A stretch of DNA of 64,000 nt from an uncultured Pseudomonadales bacterium (GTDB lineage Bacteria; Pseudomonadota; Gammaproteobacteria; Pseudomonadales; Porticoccaceae). A program made the translations under genes and the position numbers. Below, piece by piece: positions 8,036 to 17,027 of the stretch; positions within the stretch are counted from its first letter, which is position 1, and each line of letters starts with the position of its first letter. Location of the stretch: contig CALSRZ010000006.1 of assembly GCA_943788895.1 (NCBI GenBank), positions 1 to 64,000 of the forward strand, in the 5' to 3' direction. The notes under the pieces were generated by a model. The model was not told where the DNA came from. It made no database searches and saw only the letters and a program-made list of their open reading frames with translations.

Positions 8036-9319
8036 ATGCAACCAACAAAAACATCACAGAAAAACGGCTCAGACAATCCCCAGCGTCAACTCAAACGCGC
8101 GCTAAACCTGCCATTAATTACCCTCTATGGACTGGGAACAACCATCGGCGGTGGAATCTATGTATTAGTGGGCAAGGTCGCAGAGCGCGCCGGCATGATG
8201 GCACCAATTTCATTTGTCGCTGCAGCACTGCTATCGGCATTTACCGCACTGACTTTTGCAGAATTATCCAGCCGTTATCCAAAAAGTGCCGGTGAAGCCG
8301 TCTACGTCCAAGAAGCGTTTAACTACAAACAACTAGCTCTGTTTGTAGGTATTCTGGTGATTCTCAATGGCTGTGTATCCGCCGCCGCCCTCGCCAATGG
8401 CTTTGTCGGCTACCTGCAAACCTTTTTACCCATCCCTGACTGGGCTGCCATTATCGCCATCAGCATCGCCCTGGGACTCCTTGCAGCTTGGGGCATAGGA
8501 CAATCGGTTAGTGCCGCAGCAATAATCACCCTGATCGAAATAGGCGGCCTGCTATTGATTATCTGGGTAGCCCGAGATGAATTTTCCACAGTCCCATTGC
8601 GCAGCCATGAGCTGATGCCCGGATTAGATGGCACCATCTGGCTGGGGATTTTAAGCGGTTCATTCTTGGCTTTTTATGCCTTTATCGGCTTTGAAGATAT
8701 GGTCAATGTTGCAGAGGAGATCAAAGATGTTGAGAAGACATTACCCCGCGCGATAATTATCACACTGGTACTCACCACATTAATTTATTTTCTGGTTGCT
8801 CTGATAGCAGTGCTGAGTATCTCCCCCCTCGAGCTGGGCCAGCAAAAAGCCCCACTCAGCTATATCTATCAGATTAAATCCGGTTCCGATCCCGCCCTTA
8901 TCAGCCTGATAGGCATCTTTGCGATTCTAAACGGCGGTTTGATTCAGATGATTATGGCTTCGCGGGTTTTATACGGTATGAGCCGCCAATCCCTCGCCCC
9001 CAAATCGCTGCGTTTTATGGGCGATATTAATCCACGAACCCAAACCCCGGTTAAAGCCACAGCCGCTGTTGTTTTGCTGGTAAGTTTTTTAGCGCTGAGT
9101 TTTGATATTGAAGGACTGGCAGAAACCACATCGCTGATGATTTTAATTATCGCAACACTGGTCAATGCTGCACTGCTACGTTTAAAACTGGGCGATAGAT
9201 ATAGAGAGAGTGACAGGCCGCCATTAACCGGCATTACTGTGCCTCTATGGGTGCCCCTCTGTGGCTTGATTGTCAGTTTTAGCTTTGCGCTGATGATCGC
9301 AATAAGTCTGATTAAATAG
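8036..9319 (+). CDS. APC-superfamily amino acid permease
   Basis: A 427-residue integral membrane transporter with about 12 hydrophobic segments. The first carries the APC substrate-binding glycine stretch (GTTIGGGIYVLVG, about residues 36-48). A FAELSSRYPKSAGEAVYVQ segment (about residues 81-99) is also characteristic of amino acid/polyamine/organocation permeases. Substrate specificity cannot be read. It stands alone, divergent from the sigma-factor operon and convergent with the glyoxalase II gene. The region 7801-8035 must hold both divergent promoters. Confidence 0.85.
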   Translation: MQPTKTSQKNGSDNPQRQLKRALNLPLITLYGLGTTIGGGIYVLVGKVAERAGMMAPISFVAAALLSAFTALTFAELSSRYPKSAGEAVYVQEAFNYKQLALFVGILVILNGCVSAAALANGFVGYLQTFLPIPDWAAIIAISIALGLLAAWGIGQSVSAAAIITLIEIGGLLLIIWVARDEFSTVPLRSHELMPGLDGTIWLGILSGSFLAFYAFIGFEDMVNVAEEIKDVEKTLPRAIIITLVLTTLIYFLVALIAVLSISPLELGQQKAPLSYIYQIKSGSDPALISLIGIFAILNGGLIQMIMASRVLYGMSRQSLAPKSLRFMGDINPRTQTPVKATAAVVLLVSFLALSFDIEGLAETTSLMILIIATLVNAALLRLKLGDRYRESDRPPLTGITVPLWVPLCGLIVSFSFALMIAISLIK

Positions 9320-9337
9320 AGATTAAACCACTGCTAA

Positions 9338-10114
9338 CTACCAGCTATCACGCAGTGAGCGCAAAGCAACAAACACCTGCTTATCAGATGCCAGCTGACA
9401 GTCGAGACGCTCGCGTATCTGCGGGCTATGAAGGCGGAAAAAACTATTAAACAGCCGTTCATCACCAATACAGGTGGTTATTGGCTCAACCAATGGATCA
9501 GATTTAAGCGCCCGCTCCAACCAACGTTGAGCATTTATATTATCCGGCTCAAGGTTCAGGGTAAAACGCAGATTATTTTCCAGATACTCATGCCCGGGAT
9601 AGACAATCACATGATCCGGCAAACTGTGGAACTGTTTAGAGACAGTTTGATAAAGCACTTCAGCATCACCACTGCGGCAGTGTCCAACACCAGCATTAAA
9701 CAGCGTGTCGCCGGTAAATACGGCTTTGATTTGAGAGTTGTCGAGCACCAGAAAGCAGAGATGGGCAAAAGTATGGCCTGGAGTGTCCAGCACTTGCAGT
9801 TCTATGCCGCTATCGAGGGTTATTTTCTCACCTGCTTCAAGGGTGCGGCTTAGGCCGGGGATTTTGCCCTGACCATTTGTATGAGCCCAGACTTCGCAGC
9901 CGTGTTGGGCAACTAAGGCTGGATTTCCCTGGATATGATCCCAGTGTTCGTGGGTATTGATGATTGCTTTTAGGTTGAGTTGGTTATCATCGAGAAGTTT
10001 GTTGATCACCCCTTCGTCCCAGGGATCTATGGCAATGGCGCTCCTATCTGACAGTTCGATCAGGTAGGTGAAGTTGCGTAATTCGCTGGCGGTGTAGACT
10101 TGGTGGATTTTCAT
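9338..10114 (-). CDS. gloB: Hydroxyacylglutathione hydrolase (glyoxalase II)
   Basis: A 258-residue metallo-beta-lactamase-fold enzyme that hydrolyses S-lactoylglutathione to lactate and glutathione, the second step of methylglyoxal detoxification. The binuclear metal motif NTHEHWDH is followed by DTPGHTFAHLC, FTGDTLFNAGVGHCRSGD and YPGHEY, the remaining metal and glutathione residues of the family, and the C-terminal glutathione-binding helices are present. I start at ATG 10114 (MKIHQVYT), because the open frame continues about 50 codons upstream through sequence without family similarity. One end of the 34-bp tRNA-derived repeat (10196-10229) lies 82 bases upstream of this start. Confidence 0.9.
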   Translation of the reverse strand: MKIHQVYTASELRNFTYLIELSDRSAIAIDPWDEGVINKLLDDNQLNLKAIINTHEHWDHIQGNPALVAQHGCEVWAHTNGQGKIPGLSRTLEAGEKITLDSGIELQVLDTPGHTFAHLCFLVLDNSQIKAVFTGDTLFNAGVGHCRSGDAEVLYQTVSKQFHSLPDHVIVYPGHEYLENNLRFTLNLEPDNINAQRWLERALKSDPLVEPITTCIGDERLFNSFFRLHSPQIRERLDCQLASDKQVFVALRSLRDSW

Positions 10115-10195
10115 TGTTGGTCCGGGCGGGGAGGTTTTTTTAATTGTTTTAAGACAATAGCGATTTGGGGTTGGTAATGCCAGTGGAATGTTTTT

Positions 10196-10229
10196 GAGGT
10201 TTTTAGATTTTGGTGGGCCGTGATGGATT
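10196..10229. repeat. Direct repeat copy 1 (tRNA-Lys 3'-end fragment)
   Basis: These 34 bases are identical to 11300-11333, same orientation, offset 1104. They contain the last 15 bases of the tRNA-Lys gene (minus strand, including CCA) plus 19 bases of its downstream flank. No tRNA body follows here. The pattern is that of an attachment-site duplication. Confidence 0.85.
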
Positions 10230-10339
10230 GATAATTTGTAACATTTAATGTCAATATAGGACAGCACCTACTACCCTAAACTAGAAACCTTCAAGATATA
10301 ACCCTTCAAAGATCACCGTAAATGGAGTTTACAATCACT

Positions 10340-10981
10340 ATGAAAAAAATTCTCTGGATAGCTCTTATTGCTACCTTTATAACTGCATGCTCTGCAAACA
10401 AGCCATATGTCATTGAAGAAACAAAGACTATTGGCTCTCTTGGCTCTGGAGCAACCATTACTGTTATTGATCAAAGGCCAAGTGACGATAAAAAATTCAG
10501 CGTTGGCTCATTTATGGTTTTTAAATCTGATTACGGAATAATGACCTTAGGTGATAAAGGATTTTCTCCAGCATTAGATGAGCTGTTAAGAATAAGAGTG
10601 CATAAGGCTATTTCAACTTGGGAAGACCAACCAAATGAAATTGATATAGTTCTTAACAAGATGATTTTTCAATCGAACCAACAAGCTGACTTATTACAAA
10701 GTTCAAGCACCAGTGCTGGTATAGGGCCTCTCGGAGTATTGATTTCCGAAACCATGCATGGCAAGGAGTTCGAACTCGATTATGACAAGACCCGCCCTTT
10801 TATAATTGGCTTTGTTAAAGCGACGGTTGAACTAACATTCGCAGACAACAAGAAAATCAAAAAAGACATCTCTGTATCTAAAATTGAGAATTACTCTAAC
10901 TATATGGATGCAAAAGGTAGGGAAGCTGCTGCTATATCTGTAGCTAATCAAGTTTTCGATAGCTTTACAGAAAATTTATAG
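10340..10981 (+). CDS. Predicted lipoprotein of unknown function, YajG-like
   Basis: A 213-residue protein with a lipoprotein signal: MKK start, hydrophobic core, then ITAC as lipobox with the modified Cys at about residue 17. The mature part starts with a beta-rich segment (TITVIDQRPSD) reminiscent of YajG-type lipoproteins, but I am not certain of the family. I prefer ATG 10340 to the in-frame ATG 10322, because the signal peptide begins there. It is visibly more AT-rich than the neighbouring genes and lies wholly inside the 1.1-kb interval bounded by the tRNA-derived repeat, both consistent with acquisition. No operon partner. Confidence 0.7.
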   Translation: MKKILWIALIATFITACSANKPYVIEETKTIGSLGSGATITVIDQRPSDDKKFSVGSFMVFKSDYGIMTLGDKGFSPALDELLRIRVHKAISTWEDQPNEIDIVLNKMIFQSNQQADLLQSSSTSAGIGPLGVLISETMHGKEFELDYDKTRPFIIGFVKATVELTFADNKKIKKDISVSKIENYSNYMDAKGREAAAISVANQVFDSFTENL

Positions 10982-11049
10982 AATAATGGTGCGGTAGGCG
11001 AATTTGGGCTATAGGTATAGCGGTCCGGGTGATTCGACGGTTTTTTTGA

Positions 11050-11240
11050 CCCCTGCGGGGCGTGTTTGATCGAACGTTAGCTCTTTCCGGACAAACCCTT
11101 CAGACAAATAAAAAAGCCACCCATAGGGTGGCAGTTCTGCCGACTGGAAGTTTGGGATGGATTGATAGATAGCAGCTTTAGGCTGCTATCTACCCCTTCG
11201 GGGCGCCTTCGGCGTCCAAACTCGGCTGGAGCCGAGTTTG
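11050..11240. other. Cluster of short hairpins in the 10982-11314 intergenic region
   Basis: This gene-free stretch holds at least five stem-loops: CCCC/GGGG at about 11050-11062; 11116-11132 (terminator-like, listed separately); a 10-bp perfect stem 11167-11176/11182-11191; CCCC/GGGG at 11193-11203 overlapping a GCGCC/GGCGT stem to 11215; and a 10-bp stem 11217-11226/11231-11240 with a TGGA tetraloop. No ORF with coding character spans it. It could be a structured RNA, or debris of the repeat-bounded insert. Confidence 0.5.
11105..11132 (-). terminator. Terminator-like hairpin, minus strand
   Basis: GCCACCC (11116-11122) pairs with GGGTGGC (11126-11132) around a 3-base loop. Read on the minus strand, it is followed by TTTTTTATTTG. 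Its position 180 bases past the tRNA-Lys terminator suggests either a backup or the end of a separate short minus-strand transcript from the hairpin region. Confidence 0.6.
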
Positions 11241-11282
11241 TCGAACCAGGATGATTCTCGACCATTACAATCTCCCAGAACC

Positions 11283-11309
11283 AAAAAACCTCCACAAGGG
11301 AGGTTTTTA
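11283..11309 (-). terminator. Rho-independent terminator of the tRNA-Lys gene
   Basis: AAAAACCTCC (11284-11293) and its complement (11299-11308) form a 10-bp stem with a 5-base loop. On the minus strand the stem ends in a run of T, immediately after the CCA end of the tRNA. Its right arm lies inside the 34-bp direct repeat, so the other repeat copy has only half of it. Confidence 0.8.
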
Positions 11310-11333
11310 GATTTTGGTGGGCCGTGATGGATT
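11300..11333. repeat. Direct repeat copy 2, overlapping the 3' end of tRNA-Lys
   Basis: Identical over 34 bases to 10196-10229. This copy is embedded in the complete tRNA-Lys gene and half of its terminator, so it is the original. The other copy is a duplicated fragment. Confidence 0.85.
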
Positions 11334-11389
11334 CGAACCATCGACCAATTGGTTAAAAGCCAACTGCTCTACCGCTGAGCTAACGGCCC
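11315..11389 (-). tRNA. tRNA-Lys (anticodon TTT)
   Basis: A 75-base cloverleaf on the minus strand: acceptor GGGCCGT pairs with ACGGCCC, discriminator A, and an encoded CCA at 11315-11317. The D stem is GCTC/GAGC, the anticodon stem GTTGG/CCAAT around loop CTTTTAA, and the T arm GATGG-TTCGAAT-CCATC. It follows queC by 39 bases on the same strand, with its own promoter and terminator. Its 3' end is duplicated at 10196-10229. Confidence 0.97.
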
Positions 11390-11404
11390 TCAGAAGAGGT
11401 GCGT

Positions 11405-11432
11405 ATCATACTGACCAGAAGTTAAAATTCAA
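11405..11432 (-). promoter_or_regulatory. Predicted sigma-70 promoter of tRNA-Lys
   Basis: On the minus strand TTGAAT (11427-11432) and TATGAT (11405-11410) are 16 bases apart, ending 15 bases before the mature tRNA 5' end. The -35 box overlaps the queC stop codon. The bases after the -10 box are GC-rich (ACGCACC), as in stringently controlled tRNA promoters. Confidence 0.6.
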
Positions 11433-12109
11433 GCGTTATTTTGATATCTGGTGGGGTCTTTTACAGCGGCTTGTTCAAAGCCTTGTTTGCGCAATCTGCA
11501 GCTCTCACATCTACCACAAGCCTGACCTTCTAAATTGGCTTGATAACAGGATACTGTCTGGCTGTAATCTACGCCCAAGGCCAATCCTGACTGGATGATT
11601 TGGGCCTTGGTCATATCTATTAGCGGGGCGTGAATGCTGAGCTTTTGCCCTTCAACACCGGACTTGGTGGCGAGGTTGGCGACTGTTTCAAAGGCGCTGA
11701 TATATTCTGGTCGGCAATCCGGGTAACCTGAGTAATCGACGGCGTTTACGCCAAGGAATATATCATTGGCGCCGAGCACTTCTGCCCACCCCAAGGCGAT
11801 TGAGAGAAATACGGTGTTGCGCGCGGGTACATAGGTTACAGGTATTCCTGAGGTCTCTTCTTCTGGAACATCAATGCTTTCATCAGTCAGCGCTGAGCCA
11901 CCAATTGTGCCCAGATCAAGTTTGACTACTTTATGTTCGCTCACGGCCATATTCTCAGAGACACGCTTAGCTGCTTCGAGCTCTGAACGGTGACGCTGTC
12001 CGTAGTCAAAACTCAGGGTGTAGCAGTCGAAGCCTTGGCTTTTTGCCATGGCGACTACTGTGGTTGAATCCAGTCCACCGGAGACTAGAATTACGGCTTT
12101 TTTTGACAT
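11429..12109 (-). CDS. queC: 7-cyano-7-deazaguanine synthase
   Basis: A 226-residue PP-loop ATPase that converts 7-carboxy-7-deazaguanine and ammonia to preQ0 in queuosine biosynthesis. The ATP pyrophosphatase motif SGGLDS is at residues 10-15, and a four-cysteine zinc cluster ([17 protein letters not shown]) lies near the C-terminus. The length is standard. It follows queE with a 72-base gap on the same strand, so these two consecutive enzymes of the pathway are co-located. queD and queF are not in the window. Confidence 0.96.
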   Translation of the reverse strand: MSKKAVILVSGGLDSTTVVAMAKSQGFDCYTLSFDYGQRHRSELEAAKRVSENMAVSEHKVVKLDLGTIGGSALTDESIDVPEEETSGIPVTYVPARNTVFLSIALGWAEVLGANDIFLGVNAVDYSGYPDCRPEYISAFETVANLATKSGVEGQKLSIHAPLIDMTKAQIIQSGLALGVDYSQTVSCYQANLEGQACGRCESCRLRKQGFEQAAVKDPTRYQNNA

Positions 12110-12181
12110 ATTAATTGGTGGCCTTACTTTCAGAGATTTTGTTGTCGGGGGCTACTTATATAGAACCTACTTATTTAGACT

Positions 12182-12832
12182 CTAGTGACCGGGCTGGTCG
12201 CCCCAGATATATTTATGGGTCTGCAGCTGCATTCGGACATTTAGTTTATCGTCTAAAATCCACTCTGCAAGTTGTCTCGGGGGGAGCTGTCCCTGACTGG
12301 GTGAAAACAGTACCTCGGCTACCCTGCCCTGCAAACCAAGCTCATCGACTTTCATACAGGTCCAGTCGTAATCTTGGCGGTCGCAGATAACAAACTTAAC
12401 CTCATCATGAGGCAGTAAGTGGTCGACGTTGTCGTAGAGATTCTTTGAGACTTCTCCTGAGCCAGGGGTTTTTAAGTCAACAATTTTAAATACTCGTTTG
12501 TCGACATCGGCAATCGGCATCGCACCGCTGGTCTCCAGTGAGACGCGGTAACCCTGATCACAGAGCTGCTCAAGTAGTTCAATACACTGAGGCTGCGCCA
12601 GAGGCTCGCCACCGGTCACGGTCACGCAGTTAGCGCCGTATTCAGCCACGGTTGCCATTATCTCACTGAGGGCCATCTTATGGCCGCCTTCAAAGGCGTA
12701 GGCGGTGTCGCAGTAACCGCAGCGCAGTGGGCAACCGGTGAGACGCACAAACACTGTGGGCAGGCCAGTGGTGCTGGTTTCACCCTGCAGGGAATGGAAG
12801 ATTTCGGTAATACGCAGTTCGGTTTCAGACAT
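12182..12832 (-). CDS. queE: 7-carboxy-7-deazaguanine synthase (radical SAM)
   Basis: A 216-residue radical SAM enzyme that rearranges 6-carboxytetrahydropterin to 7-carboxy-7-deazaguanine. The iron-sulfur cluster cysteines form CPLRCGYC (C34, C38, C41), preceded by the FHSLQGE substrate motif and followed by VTGGEPLAQP. It is the shorter gammaproteobacterial type. It lies 40 bases after cpoB and before queC, so it may be read through from the Tol-Pal operon, as in many gammaproteobacteria. Confidence 0.95.
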   Translation of the reverse strand: MSETELRITEIFHSLQGETSTTGLPTVFVRLTGCPLRCGYCDTAYAFEGGHKMALSEIMATVAEYGANCVTVTGGEPLAQPQCIELLEQLCDQGYRVSLETSGAMPIADVDKRVFKIVDLKTPGSGEVSKNLYDNVDHLLPHDEVKFVICDRQDYDWTCMKVDELGLQGRVAEVLFSPSQGQLPPRQLAEWILDDKLNVRMQLQTHKYIWGDQPGH

Positions 12833-12872
12833 TGAATTATTTTTTATAGTTTTATAGAGAAGGTTTGTGGGC

Positions 12873-13739
12873 TTAAAAGTTATTTTTCAAATAACTCTGT
12901 GCCTTATTGGCTGCACCACCTGCACCTTTGGCTGCAGTTTCCAGAAGCTCACGAGCGCGCTCTACCTCACCCAGCTGATGGTAGATTTTACCCAGTTTAA
13001 AGTTCGCATCCAGTGCCTTGCCGTGGGTTGGGTGTTGATCGACAACTAGTGTAAAGGCTTGACGCGCCAGTTCATCCTGACCCTGCAAGAGGTAAATTTC
13101 GCCAAGCCAGTAGTGGGCATTGGCAATATAAGGACTATTTGGGTAGTCAATAACGTGCTGCTTAAAGGCTAAAACAGCACCATTAAAATCTCGCTGTTTT
13201 AAAAGCAAATTCGATGCTTGGGCATAGTTCTCGGCAATCTCTTCGCTGTTGGCTGCGGATTCTGTTGCTGCCTGACTTTTGCGCTGAGAAATCGTCTGAA
13301 CAGCTGTTGGGGTTATGGCGACACCCGCCTCTGTTGGCTCAAGGGGTTGCTCGCCTGTCACAGCGGTACTCGCTTGTCCCTCAATACCTGTCACGGATTC
13401 ACTTGGGACAGCGCCAGAAAGTACCGTGCTTAACCTGCGGTCAATATCCAGATAATCGTCCATCTGTCGCTGTTTTACGCGCTGTAGTTCATAACTTAGC
13501 TGCTCTACCATGCCGCGCAATTCACGAACTTCATTCTGCAACATCTGCGACTGGTAGTAGCTGTCGCCTGCAGTTGCACTACTCTTATTGACTGACTTTT
13601 TAACGGTTTTTGGTGCCGATGAATTTGCAGCACTTAAATCAACCACTGGCGCGGGATTTTGCGCAAGCACAGAGACTGAGGTCAAAGCCAATCCAATTGA
13701 GAGAGCGATTAAAGAAGTACAGGCGATAGGAGATTTCAT
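12873..13739 (-). CDS. cpoB: Cell division coordinator CpoB (YbgF), Tol-Pal associated
   Basis: A 288-residue periplasmic protein. A signal peptide ends near residue 26 (SVLAQNP). It is followed by a coiled-coil trimerisation region at about residues 58-110 (SQMLQNEVRELRGMVEQLSY) and C-terminal TPR repeats from about residue 168 (YAQASNLLLKQRDFNGAVLAF and onward). CpoB links Tol-Pal constriction with PBP1B-driven septal peptidoglycan synthesis. It sits directly after pal, its standard place. The 169-base gap upstream contains a weak stem at 13805-13828 followed by a T-run on the minus strand, so partial termination after pal is possible. Confidence 0.93.
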   Translation of the reverse strand: MKSPIACTSLIALSIGLALTSVSVLAQNPAPVVDLSAANSSAPKTVKKSVNKSSATAGDSYYQSQMLQNEVRELRGMVEQLSYELQRVKQRQMDDYLDIDRRLSTVLSGAVPSESVTGIEGQASTAVTGEQPLEPTEAGVAITPTAVQTISQRKSQAATESAANSEEIAENYAQASNLLLKQRDFNGAVLAFKQHVIDYPNSPYIANAHYWLGEIYLLQGQDELARQAFTLVVDQHPTHGKALDANFKLGKIYHQLGEVERARELLETAAKGAGGAANKAQSYLKNNF

Positions 13740-13908
13740 AACTATTCCAGAGGTTTCGAAGATATTCGAGAGTGTTCCTGTTTATTCTACAAAAAAACCA
13801 ACGACCAGAGCTAACAATATAACTCTGGCCGGTGGGTTTTATTTGTTACTACCTTGTTGCTGGCTTGTTGCCGGCTTGCTGACAAACCGGGCAATCCAGA
13901 CAGGGGTT

Positions 13909-14409
13909 TTACTTTAGCTCAACGCGACGGTTTAAGCCCCAGGCATCTTCATTGCTGCCGTAGGCTGCTGCACGCTCTTCACCGTAGCTGATCACTTCGA
14001 TGAGGCTTGGTGATACGCCCTGGAGAACCAAAAATTCTTTAACTGCCTGTGCACGACGCTCACCCAGTGCCATATTGTACTCGCGAGTACCACGCTCATC
14101 GGCATGACCTTCAAGACGTACATTGCGCGGGTTGCTCTGCAACATGGCTGAATGCTCGAGCAGTGCCGCACGCGACTCAGGCTTGAGCAGTGCTTTGTCG
14201 AAGTCAAAATAGAAAATAGTGTCTGCAGCTACAGTCTCAACGGCCACATCCTCTATCTCTGAGCTATCAACCTGGCCAGTCTGTACTGATGTGTCTTCGA
14301 TATCTGTTGAAGTTGTCGGCTCTTCAACAACTGGATTACTGCTACAACCTGCAAGAAGCGCGGCAAAGAACAGTGCACTAAGACCAGATTTGATGGATGA
14401 TACTTTCAT
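13909..14409 (-). CDS. pal: Peptidoglycan-associated lipoprotein Pal
   Basis: A 166-residue outer membrane lipoprotein. The signal peptide ends in the lipobox LLAGC. An acidic Thr/Ser-rich linker follows to about residue 60, then the OmpA-like peptidoglycan-binding domain with [31 protein letters not shown] and NRRVEL. It anchors the outer membrane to peptidoglycan and is recruited to division sites by TolB. It lies in the usual tolB-pal-cpoB order. The AT-rich 80-base gap upstream may carry a separate promoter. Confidence 0.96.
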   Translation of the reverse strand: MKVSSIKSGLSALFFAALLAGCSSNPVVEEPTTSTDIEDTSVQTGQVDSSEIEDVAVETVAADTIFYFDFDKALLKPESRAALLEHSAMLQSNPRNVRLEGHADERGTREYNMALGERRAQAVKEFLVLQGVSPSLIEVISYGEERAAAYGSNEDAWGLNRRVELK

Positions 14410-14489
14410 GTTTAACTCCTGTTGAGCATAAGTTTAAATAAATTGGATTAAGTATAAGTAACTTAAATATAAATAGTTTAAATAAAATT

Positions 14490-15788
14490 TTAGCGTAAAA
14501 ATGGCGACCATGCCGGTTCTCTAACATCACCAACACTTGAGGGCAGCACATAACGCACTCCGGCATCCAGCGATACCGCCGCCAGAACGCCCCTATCACC
14601 CTGTTTGGTGGCATACATCAGCATAGCCCCATTAGGCGCAACGGTCGGTGATTCATCCAGTCGCGTCTGCGTTAATTCGATCATTCTGCCGGTTTTAAGA
14701 TCAAACGAGGCAATATGAAAAGTGTCTTTTTGGCGGTGAACCATGGCCAGTGTTCGCCCATCTGGCGCGAGACTTGGGCGAGCGTTGTAATTACCGGTGA
14801 ATGTTAGGCGTTCCGTGCGCTTGGTTGCAATATTTAATTTATATATTTGCGGTGTTCCACCCCGATCAGAGGTAAAAAGCAGGCTTTTTCCATCGGGCAT
14901 CCAAGTCGGCTCTGTATCAATGGCGAAATGGCGGGTCAGGCGGGAGAATTTATTGCTCTGCAGATCCAGCAGGTAGATTTCCGGATTGCCATCTTTGGAG
15001 AGTACAAGCGCCATCTGGGTGCCATCGGGCGACCAGGATGGTGCGCCGTTGAGGCCGGTAAAGTTGGTCAGCTGCTGACGTGCTGCGGTTACCAGATTTT
15101 GGCGGAATATCGCTGGGCGACCGGTTTCAAACGACACATAAGCCAGTTCTTTGCCATTTCCCGACCAGGATGGCGACATAATCGGCTCAGCGGATTCCAG
15201 TACCAGCTTTTCTCTGGCGCCATCGGCATCGGCAACATTTAATCTGTAGGTGTATTTGTCGTTTTTACGAATCGCGGTGACATAGGCGAGCCTGGTGGAA
15301 AATGCACCGCGAATACCGGTGATTTCCTCATAGACTTTATCGCTGACCAAATGGGCAAGGTCACGCATCTGGTTAATGGAGCCACTGACCTTGTGGGTGA
15401 GTACAGTCTTTTGTGCGGTGACATTGAGCAGGCTAAATTCTAACTGGTAGCGACCGCCGCCCACTGAGCGCAGCTGTCCGGCAACCAGGTATTCGCTGCC
15501 GAGCATTCGCCAGTCTCTATAGTAAACATCCTGAGCTCGGCCGGGAAAGGCGAGCATATTGCGACGTTCAATGGTTTCAAACAGGCCGCTGCGCTGTAGA
15601 TCGGATTCAACGATACGACTGATATCTTCACCGGTCTGGATACCGGTCTGATCAATGGGCGCTATGGCTATTCTGGTCGGCTTGTCATTACCTTGGGTGA
15701 CGCGAATAACCAGCTCACTGTAACTGGCTGAAGAGAACAACAGCAAAAATAGCAGCGCGAATATTTTTTGACCCACAGATATCTCCAT
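14490..15788 (-). CDS. tolB: Tol-Pal system periplasmic protein TolB
   Basis: A 432-residue periplasmic protein. The signal peptide ([13 protein letters not shown]) is followed by the N-terminal domain containing the TolA-binding box region (RIAIAPI). A six-bladed beta-propeller carries repeated WSPDG/W-PDGK/LAPDG motifs from about residue 200. TolB shuttles between TolA and Pal. The length is normal. It follows tolA by 60 bases in the conserved operon. Confidence 0.96.
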   Translation of the reverse strand: MEISVGQKIFALLFLLLFSSASYSELVIRVTQGNDKPTRIAIAPIDQTGIQTGEDISRIVESDLQRSGLFETIERRNMLAFPGRAQDVYYRDWRMLGSEYLVAGQLRSVGGGRYQLEFSLLNVTAQKTVLTHKVSGSINQMRDLAHLVSDKVYEEITGIRGAFSTRLAYVTAIRKNDKYTYRLNVADADGAREKLVLESAEPIMSPSWSGNGKELAYVSFETGRPAIFRQNLVTAARQQLTNFTGLNGAPSWSPDGTQMALVLSKDGNPEIYLLDLQSNKFSRLTRHFAIDTEPTWMPDGKSLLFTSDRGGTPQIYKLNIATKRTERLTFTGNYNARPSLAPDGRTLAMVHRQKDTFHIASFDLKTGRMIELTQTRLDESPTVAPNGAMLMYATKQGDRGVLAAVSLDAGVRYVLPSSVGDVREPAWSPFLR

Positions 15789-15848
15789 TTTTTAACCGTA
15801 AATTTACTTTCTACAAACGCTTTTACAAGCTCAGATTACAAGCTTGAG

Positions 15849-16592
15849 TTACAAGCGAAGATCTTCAGGGCTAAACGCCACATCGACCTGACGAAACCTT
15901 TTCTCAAACAGTGCCGGATCCATCGCCTGCAGTTCGACAAACTGTTCGGCCTTGAGGGCCGCCTGCTCTACCGAGCGATCAAATGCACTGTCGCCGCTGG
16001 ACTTTAAGACCGTAACGCCGACAACTCGTCCGGTAGGTACCAGGCGGATACGTATTAATGTTTCCATACCCAGTCGCGCACTCGGCGGGCGACTCCAGTT
16101 CTCTGACAGGCGCTGCTGGATCAGCTGGCGGTAACTATTGGCCGCCTGTTCATCTTCACGAGCATTGACTAGCGCCTGTTCGGCGGCCAGTGCCTCGGCA
16201 AATTCTGATTCTTTGCGCTGACGCTCAGCCTCCTGTCGCTGCTGTTCTTGGCGCTCTTGCTCGGCCTTCTTTAAACGCTCTTCTTCGAGACGTTTCTTCT
16301 CTGCGGCTTTTTTCTGCGCGGCAACTTTTGCCAGGCGCTTTTTCTCTTCGCGTTTTTTCTTGGCTAAATCTACCCTGGGCTTTTTTGGCGGGGCTTTTGG
16401 TTTAGACTTTAATTTAGGGGCCGGCGTTTTTTTCTTTGGCGCCAATTCAACAAGCTTAGCCTCAATATATTGCGGCTGCATCATCACCCGCTCGGTCTCT
16501 GGCTGCCAGTTGACAAAAAGTGCGCCGACAAGCGCAATATGCAGCACAAGGCTTAGCAAAATCGCGACTGAGTAACTCAGGGAATTACGCAT
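15849..16592 (-). CDS. tolA: Tol-Pal system protein TolA
   Basis: A 247-residue inner membrane protein: one N-terminal transmembrane helix (residues about 7-27), a long Lys/Ala/Glu/Arg-rich helical rod at about residues 50-150, and a C-terminal TonB-like domain (IRIRLVPTGRVVGVTVLKSS). It is much shorter than the 421-residue E. coli protein, the rod being the shortened part, as seen in many marine gammaproteobacteria. It transmits the proton-motive force from TolQR to TolB-Pal. It starts 1 base after the tolR stop, so the two are coupled. Confidence 0.94.
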   Translation of the reverse strand: MRNSLSYSVAILLSLVLHIALVGALFVNWQPETERVMMQPQYIEAKLVELAPKKKTPAPKLKSKPKAPPKKPRVDLAKKKREEKKRLAKVAAQKKAAEKKRLEEERLKKAEQERQEQQRQEAERQRKESEFAEALAAEQALVNAREDEQAANSYRQLIQQRLSENWSRPPSARLGMETLIRIRLVPTGRVVGVTVLKSSGDSAFDRSVEQAALKAEQFVELQAMDPALFEKRFRQVDVAFSPEDLRL

Positions 16593-16593
16593 A

Positions 16594-17016
16594 TTAATTC
16601 TGTGGCGGCTCCGTCACCAGCCCCACCGAAGGCGCACCCGCCAGCTGCAGCTCACTCATCAGATTGACCACAACACCGTAATCAACGCTACTGTCGCCCC
16701 ACACCAGCACTGGTGTTTTCGGGGTCTGACGCAAAACCTTGGCCACACGATCTTTAATGATCGCCAGACTCTGGGCCTGATTTTCGCCTTTAACGTCAAT
16801 CCAGTAACTGCCATCGGCTTTAATCGAGACAATAAAGGGTTCCTGATCTTTGGTATCCATCGGCGCTGAATTGGCATCCGGCAGTTCAACCTTAACGCCC
16901 TGCATTAATAGAGGTGCAGTAATCATAAACACCACCAGCAAGACCAGTGTTACATCGATATAGGGAACCACATTGATCTCGGCTACCAGTTTTCGCTTGG
17001 TTCTTTTACTCTTCAC
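16594..17016 (-). CDS. tolR: Tol-Pal system protein TolR (ExbD family)
   Basis: A 140-residue ExbD/TolR protein with one N-terminal transmembrane helix. The proton-path aspartate sits in the conserved VVPYIDVTLVLLVVFMIT segment (residues 17-34). The periplasmic domain follows, with the WGDSSVDYGVVVNLM signature. It forms the motor with TolQ, 11 bases upstream. Length and motifs are standard. Confidence 0.95.
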   Translation of the reverse strand: MKSKRTKRKLVAEINVVPYIDVTLVLLVVFMITAPLLMQGVKVELPDANSAPMDTKDQEPFIVSIKADGSYWIDVKGENQAQSLAIIKDRVAKVLRQTPKTPVLVWGDSSVDYGVVVNLMSELQLAGAPSVGLVTEPPQN

Positions 17017-17027
17017 TTAGCAAAGCC

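Noticed and set aside
10196-11333. Complete integrative element
   Set aside because: The tRNA-derived repeats suggest past integration, but no integrase, excisionase or transposase is present in the 1.1-kb interval, so an active element is not supported.
11314-11598. Open frame on the plus strand reading GRDGFEPSTNWLKANCSTAE
   Set aside because: This is the well-known spurious translation across the antisense strand of tRNA-Lys, continuing antisense to queC. Not a gene.
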